From Paramacrobiotus metropolitanus (lineage: Eukaryota > Tardigrada > Eutardigrada > Parachela > Macrobiotidae): DNA of 64,000 bases. Below the pieces are notes generated by a model. The model did not search any database. It saw only the letters and a list, made by a program, of their open reading frames with translations, and had not been told where the DNA came from. This document shows positions 59,501 to 64,000 of this stretch, in pieces. The stretch is from NCBI RefSeq assembly GCF_019649055.1, contig NW_026570414.1:62001-126000 (forward strand), given 5' to 3'. Made by a program: the position numbers and the translations under genes. Numbering within the stretch: the stretch's first letter is position 1; each line of letters starts with the position of its first letter.

Positions 59501-59831
59501 CGTACTCCAGTCGGCTGACGACAGCAAGTGCAGGGATTATTTAGATGCATTATTTACCTGATGGCATCCCCTCGTATATGTACCTTTCGTATCGATATTC
59601 GCAGGTCTTACGCCCGTCGTACAAGGAGGGATTAGCGCAACTTAAAACGTGACTGAGAAATTATTTTTTTACTGTGTCACCTTCGTTTTCAGAACCTCGG
59701 AAACAACACCCGGTGAGATGGTCCTCTGGCTTTTTAATCAACCTTTTGTTACGACTTATGACGACTGGTTAAACTGGTTAAACTCATTCGTCGTTGTGCA
59801 ACGGATGCATGCTGTTTTCATTCCGTACTAG
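56589..59831 (+). CDS. Ly6-like Cys-rich protein with Thr-rich stalk
   Basis: Exons: leader 56589-56692 (basic start, then LLCLPAVILPWFVILG, a signal or anchor); 56919-57034 (RHCEAG, WKCEVCGTPST); 57337-57400 (CDLGAGCLTRYF); 57491-57597 (GNWVLEKGCG); 58027-58215 (NNCCYKVSASEYRCYC, CTYPCNLQG, KMYQDKPIGKW); 58794-59329 (about 175 residues, almost all Thr with Pro); 59693 onward (TSETTPGEMVLW, open to 59831). Phases agree from 56919 through 59329, but the leader-to-second-exon phase does not, so an exon may be missing or the leader misassigned. The Cys spacing recalls three-finger Ly6/ET-module proteins, usually GPI- or membrane-anchored; this is inference. The Thr-rich part predicts dense O-glycosylation. 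No membrane anchor was found for this copy. Confidence 0.65.
57691..57818. repeat. Inverted repeat inside the unique intron
   Basis: TTGTTAGCTGCACTCGGTCC (57691) and its inverse ending at 57818 have arms of about 30 bp. It lies within the 429-bp intron 57598-58026 that the paralogue at 52 kb lacks. Confidence 0.7.
58431..58604. mobile_element. Perfect 58-bp-arm hairpin element
   Basis: 58431-58488 and 58547-58604 are exact reverse complements (TACGAGGACATTTGGGTGCT at the outer end), separated by 58 nt that also contain short inverted words. If TA is the duplicated target, the element runs CGAGG...CCTCG. It lies in the intron before the Thr-rich exon of the Ly6-like gene; a related single arm is at 50836. 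Confidence 0.9.
59373..59577. mobile_element. 205-bp MITE with ~75-bp inverted arms
   Basis: GGAGGGGATGTCAATAG at the left and its inverse ending ATCCCCTCGTATAT at the right, with inner arms CCCTGTACTTGCTGCCGG ... GGAGTATGACG matched by CGTCGTACTCC ... GACAGCAAGTGCAGGG. It sits just after the Thr-rich exon. Its right end, CCTCGTATA, resembles the ends of the 58.4-kb element. Confidence 0.75.
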
Positions 59832-60832
59832 TCTTTGTACGCAGGTAAAACCGCCCAGAGCAGATATGAACATTTCGCTCCCACAACTGCGTAAGTTTTT
59901 CCCGGACAGTTCTTTAGCTGGGGCAGTAAAGTTTTTCATGTTGGAATCACATTTCGAATTTCAAAAAGTTTATGAGTTTCCTAAAGCAACACACACATGG
60001 CAACTTTTCAATAATGTTTCTCATTTCGCAAAAATCATTCTAACCAGAAGTAATTTTCCTTTTATAAGAACTGTTTTTCGACGAATATTTTGTTTCGTCA
60101 TGGTGATGCATTGTCAACGCTGGCGGCAATTTAGGTGTTTATATGTTAAGGCATAATATTACAAGCCGAGCAGGGATGAATATGGGCTCACGATTAGTGG
60201 TAAATTTAATTCGTGTGAACTTTCACATGCATTGTAATGCAACTTTGTCAGAATAAAAATATTGTATTAAATTCGAATTCAGCGAGAGCAGTGGGAAAAT
60301 TAGAGTAGTCATTTATGAAATTTGGCCTGTTAAAAGGACAGTCTGTGATACGTTTGCGGTTTACTTGTGTTAGGTTTCTTCGCTTCATCCATTTTAGGGA
60401 TACCAATGGGGCATCGGGTTGATGTATTCAGTATTGGTAGAAACAGGTCGTTGAAATTCTTAATGCAGCTTTTAACTTTAGGTTAGGGACGTGTTCTCTG
60501 AGCAATAACCGGAAGCACAGTGGTCGTAAGACTCGTAACTACTGTATACTGTTGTCCCTGTCATTTTGCAGCGCCTTTTGCAGTGCACCACTATGCCCGT
60601 GGTTACAAAGCAGCCCATGTTAGCCCTATGGCATCCATGGTAACAAGTATTTGAGTGACCACTGGGCGTAACAAAATGAAGTTGACAAAGCGCCAACAGC
60701 CCAGGAACACTTCCTGTAGTCTAAAGATTCTGTTGCACTTTAAATCAGCAAAATCGAGTGATTACAAGCTGAGATCACTGGCCGGGAAAAAGAGGGGCCG
60801 AAATCCTGGCACATATAATTAGTATTCATATA

Positions 60833-61526
60833 ACTAAACCTTAAGGTATTCCATCGAGCTTGCACTTTGTACGATGACGTCACGGTCGATGAAGCGCACT
60901 GTGCGAAAAGTGGTTAACCCCTGCGGCTTTTGTGTTTATAAAAACTTTCAAATTGGCCCAATCTGTTCATACTATGGCTCAAAAAATGCAGAAAAAAATT
61001 TGAAGTTTGGGAAGTGAAGGTTGACAAGTAAATAATGTCAGGAAAATGAGACGTTTACGATTAAAGTAAATCTTGTTTACCATGAAGGTCTATGAGGCAG
61101 TTTGCCATAGACCACTATGCTGACCAAAAATCAGTTCTTTTGATTAAAATTAAATTGTTTGATGCCTTTGTTTGACTGGTCAAATTTTAATTGTTTTGTT
61201 TTGTTTGGCTGATCTCGCTTCGTTTGATCACAAGTCAAAAATCGAAGATTTTCGATCAGCAGGGCAAACCACCACATAGACCTCTATGCTAATGATAAGA
61301 ACGTAAATCTTAAAATTTTCATTTTCCTGACAAACGTTTCCCTTGCCGACTTTCACTTCCCAAACTTCAAATTGTTTTCTGCATTCTTTAGCCATAACAC
61401 GAAGGAACTGCATGAATTTGATAGGTTTAATCAACACCGAACCCGCAGTGGTTGCCCACTGCGTTGCCCAGTGCGTCTATCATAACGTGACGTCATGCAA
61501 GTCGATAGAATACCATAAGGTTTAGT
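60833..61526. mobile_element. 694-bp MITE with ~220-bp inverted arms
   Basis: Begins ACTAAACCTTAAGGTATTCC and ends with its inverse (GGAATACCATAAGGTTTAGT with small changes). Conserved inverted pairs include GATGACGTCACG / CGTGACGTCATG and TTTGAAGTTTGGGAAGTGAA / TTCACTTCCCAAACTTCAAA. No ORF survives. The target duplication is not clear. Confidence 0.85.
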
Positions 61527-61574
61527 AATATTATGGTTAAGGTAATAGATTATGGCAATTACCGGTCACAGTCG

Positions 61575-61660
61575 CAAATTTCCATACACACCACATTTTC
61601 CATATTCGCTGAACATAGATGACCTTCGCTACGCTTCGGTCGATAATGTTATGTCTCTAT
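61575..61660 (+). repeat. Dispersed repeat end, partner of 53020
   Basis: CACCACATTTTCCATATTCGCTGAACATAGATGACC-type sequence followed by TTCGCTACGCTTCGGTCG, inverted relative to 53026-53075. Confidence 0.55.
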
Positions 61661-62992
61661 GTGCACTGAACTTGAGCCGGCGATACAACTAGAGGCCGAT
61701 GCGGGTGTGAAACTGCACTGTTTGGTTAAAAAAGCCGCCTTACACAAATTTTGTAAAGGCCTTTTTTTTATTTTATAAAGCCGCCTTACACAAATTTTAT
61801 AATTATCTATTTAGTAACATACTTGCACAAGCATAACACATTTGCCAATTGCACTTTTGCAAGCAACTGTACTTATTTTTGCATAGTATTCTATTTTCCA
61901 AACAACAGTCAACCCAAAACTTTTAACAATCAGTAGTAGTCATCTCAGTTTTTACTTGTGCAGTCAAAGGGTTAACTTGATAATCGATGACTGCCGTTTC
62001 ACTTTGTGCCGTTTGTACAGAGTTGTAAGCCTGCACGTGTATTGTGTAATATTCATATCAGGTTTTTTGGAAATTTAGGCACCCGTTTGAACATGTGTTA
62101 AAAGCAATTCGAATATATTGGGATGCAAATGATGGCGCTAATTACGGAATTTAAATGATGATGTTAACAATCAAAAGTTATCATCATTATTACAGATCTA
62201 TTTAGTGAAGACTGACGGACGCTATCGGCTTTTCAATGGCTCATATCAAAGTCTTATGGTGTACTTTTTTTACCGAATCACACCGTGAGCATCTATCGCC
62301 GGTATATTTACCTGCATTTTATAATTATGCAGCTGCGTTAAGATCGGCGTCCTTTTGATCTGTTGGAAATTGTTGTGTGATTGTAATTTGTACCGTGACC
62401 TTTACCATCGCGTAAAGGTCCAGACGGTGCGGAATAAATCTGATAGTAGAGTAGATCGTCACTTTATTGTTGTCTTGGCACCAAACGGTCTCCATTAGGC
62501 GGTTAAGGTTTTTGCGTTACAATATTAGACGTACACCGCTCATCCCAAATGATTGCAAATTGCAACGCGGGAGCAGAGTACTCTGTAGTTTAGCTCTCGA
62601 ATTCACTCTTTTTGCACCACCGTTACGCCATTGCTGATCGAGCTGTGCATGCCGGTGAGTCTAATTCGTTGAGAAAATTAATACGGCTTTGCAACTCTTT
62701 TCTTTGTACGGACCTAATTCATCTACGTATTTGCAATTGAATACAACTGATACCATCGCGTTTTTATTTACAACCTGACAGTACAATACAATACAATACA
62801 ATGGAACAGTACAGTAAACGGTGACACCGTGTCGTACATCAGTACTTCATCATATGACACACATCAGTATTTTCCTCCTTATTTATTGAACGCTGTGCCA
62901 CGTGTTTTCTGGCACAAGCCATATTTTATTGCGTGCCAGAGGAATAATACTCCAGGTTTTATCCCTTGCCTTGCCAGTGGCAACGCCACACG

Positions 62993-63057
62993 CACTTGCC
63001 AGTGCCAGGTTTACGACCTGCCACAGTGGCAGGGTGTAAACCTGGCACTGGCAAGTG
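62993..63057. repeat. Strong palindrome with nested inner stem
   Basis: CACTTGCCAGTGCCAGGTTTAC (22 bp) and its exact inverse enclose CCTGCCAC / AGTGGCAGG, so almost the whole 65 bp can pair. It could extrude as a cruciform or fold as RNA. No neighbouring gene is evident. Confidence 0.9.
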
Positions 63058-64000
63058 TATTGCATACGAAGCAGCAGTAACCATACTGTAGTGTTGTGGC
63101 CATGGCCAACGTGAAAGAGCAACCAGTGCACCAACTGGTAATACCACCGTACCTCTGTACAATACGCGTATTTAAAAACAGGCTCGTATACGCACTGTGA
63201 TCTCACGACTCACGTACAGTACTCGGATGTCAGCAGCATCAAGCCTGGTTTATTTATTTTCCTACCACAAAGTTTGTTTTTTCGTGAACAAAGTGAATCG
63301 TCTGATTCATTTATTACAAAATGTGCTCGACTACTTAGCTCGGAAGATACTAGTACATTTGGCTGGCTAGGAAGAATCTAGAAGAAACCTGAGATAATGA
63401 AAATAAGGGAATCATTACAATTTGTTTGTGACCGAGTGACTAGCAGTAGTAGTTTAATAAGTACAAGTACTGGCCGCGCTAGCGCGCGACCAGTTGTGTT
63501 TGAGGTATGGAAGAATAAGGAAAACCACAAAATATGCAGCATTTGATTAATCATATTTTAATACCTACTAGGAAAAAGCACCGAACTGTGCATTGGTTGA
63601 CCGGAGGGCAGCTCATATTAGGGTTAAAGACCGAAAGTGTCTGTAGCGGCTAATTTGGAAAAGTTTGTTTTTCAATGGGCAGAGCAGAAAATAACACAAC
63701 AGATGCAGTGTGGTAGCATGTCCGAATGTGGATGTGTTACCGACCAAAACTTTCGGACTTCAAAGACGTCCAGTGGACGTTTAGTCGGTAAACCAACAAG
63801 AAGTTATGTGGCCAAAAGCACGTCGCCCAAAAGTGGTTCGTAACTGGCACAGGGGTATGGTATTTTTGCTCCGTTCCCCCTATGGCCAAAAGGTGGAACC
63901 AGCTAGCCAAATTAGCTACCAGGTTAAAGCATGGAAAAGCATGATTTCTGGGTAATCCATACCTTTAAAAAAATACCGCAACCGTGGGTAGCGTTGCACC

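Larger units (their letters stand above)
59832..64000. other. Intergenic, repeats only
   Basis: No gene could be supported. It contains the 694-bp inverted-repeat element (60833-61526), the dispersed repeat at 61575-61660, two copies of AAAGCCGCCTTACACAAATTTT at 61730-61800, CAATA-type short repeats near 62785, and the palindrome at 62993-63057. Later exons of the Ly6-like gene (such as a membrane anchor) could lie here; an AG-preceded open stretch at 60575-60650 is a weak candidate. Confidence 0.45.

Noticed and set aside
60914-61977. TTAACCCC at 60914 and GGGTTAA at 61971 as a second piggyBac-like element
   Set aside because: The 60833-61526 inverted-repeat element spans the first site and its arms pair perfectly well without TTAA ends.

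Overview
The window is nuclear DNA of an intron-rich animal. The host genes have GT/AG introns, often only 53-130 bp but also above 1 kb, and encode secreted or membrane metazoan proteins: CUB-LDLa-S1 serine proteases, mucin-like Thr/Pro-rich proteins and Cys-rich Ly6-like modules. Much of the rest is small inverted-repeat transposons, plus one Ty3/gypsy LTR element. An invertebrate, possibly an ecdysozoan such as a tardigrade, fits, but nothing here fixes the phylum. No rRNA, tRNA, CRISPR or bacterial operon was seen.

Layout: 1-431 and 1892-2020 are the end of a decayed pseudo-protease copy, split by a 1.46-kb insertion with TTAA at both ends. 4701-11354 (minus) is an intact 13-exon CUB-LDLa-S1 protease. 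11.4-15.7 kb holds a hairpin MITE and two large foldback arrays. 15721-19565 (plus) is a frameshifted mucin-pseudoprotease gene, followed by a second relic at 19.75-20.47 kb. 20.5-23.7 kb is repeat-rich and gene-poor. 23747-32718 (plus) is the intact paralogue of the first protease. A 9.7-kb Ty3/gypsy element (32822-42489, 4-bp target duplication GTAT) starts 103 bp past its stop codon. 42.5-45.0 kb holds a third foldback array and a long inverted repeat. 45043-48766 (plus) is an intact 7-exon, 862-codon mucin-pseudoprotease. 49.5-55.3 kb and 56.6-59.8 kb are two related genes with a Ly6-like Cys-rich part and a Thr-rich stalk; the first is damaged and ends in a transmembrane helix. 59.8-64 kb holds MITEs and hairpins with no gene I can support.

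Exon models were built by aligning paralogues inside the window. For the two proteases and the 45-kb gene the exon lengths sum to exact multiples of three (1629, 1578 and 2589 nt), which strongly supports them. The region looks like a tandem and inverted cluster of secreted or surface proteins: two catalytically competent, chymotrypsin-like (Ser at position 189) proteases interleaved with protease-fold proteins that have lost all three catalytic residues and carry mucin stalks, beside Ly6-like mucins that share a similar Cys-rich module.

The most unusual structures are three foldback arrays (12.5, 14.1 and 43.2 kb). In each, the two arms are built from a different degenerate short motif in opposite orientation, and the loop carries the same TTTCTTAGG-type repeat. 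I know of no named family with this design.
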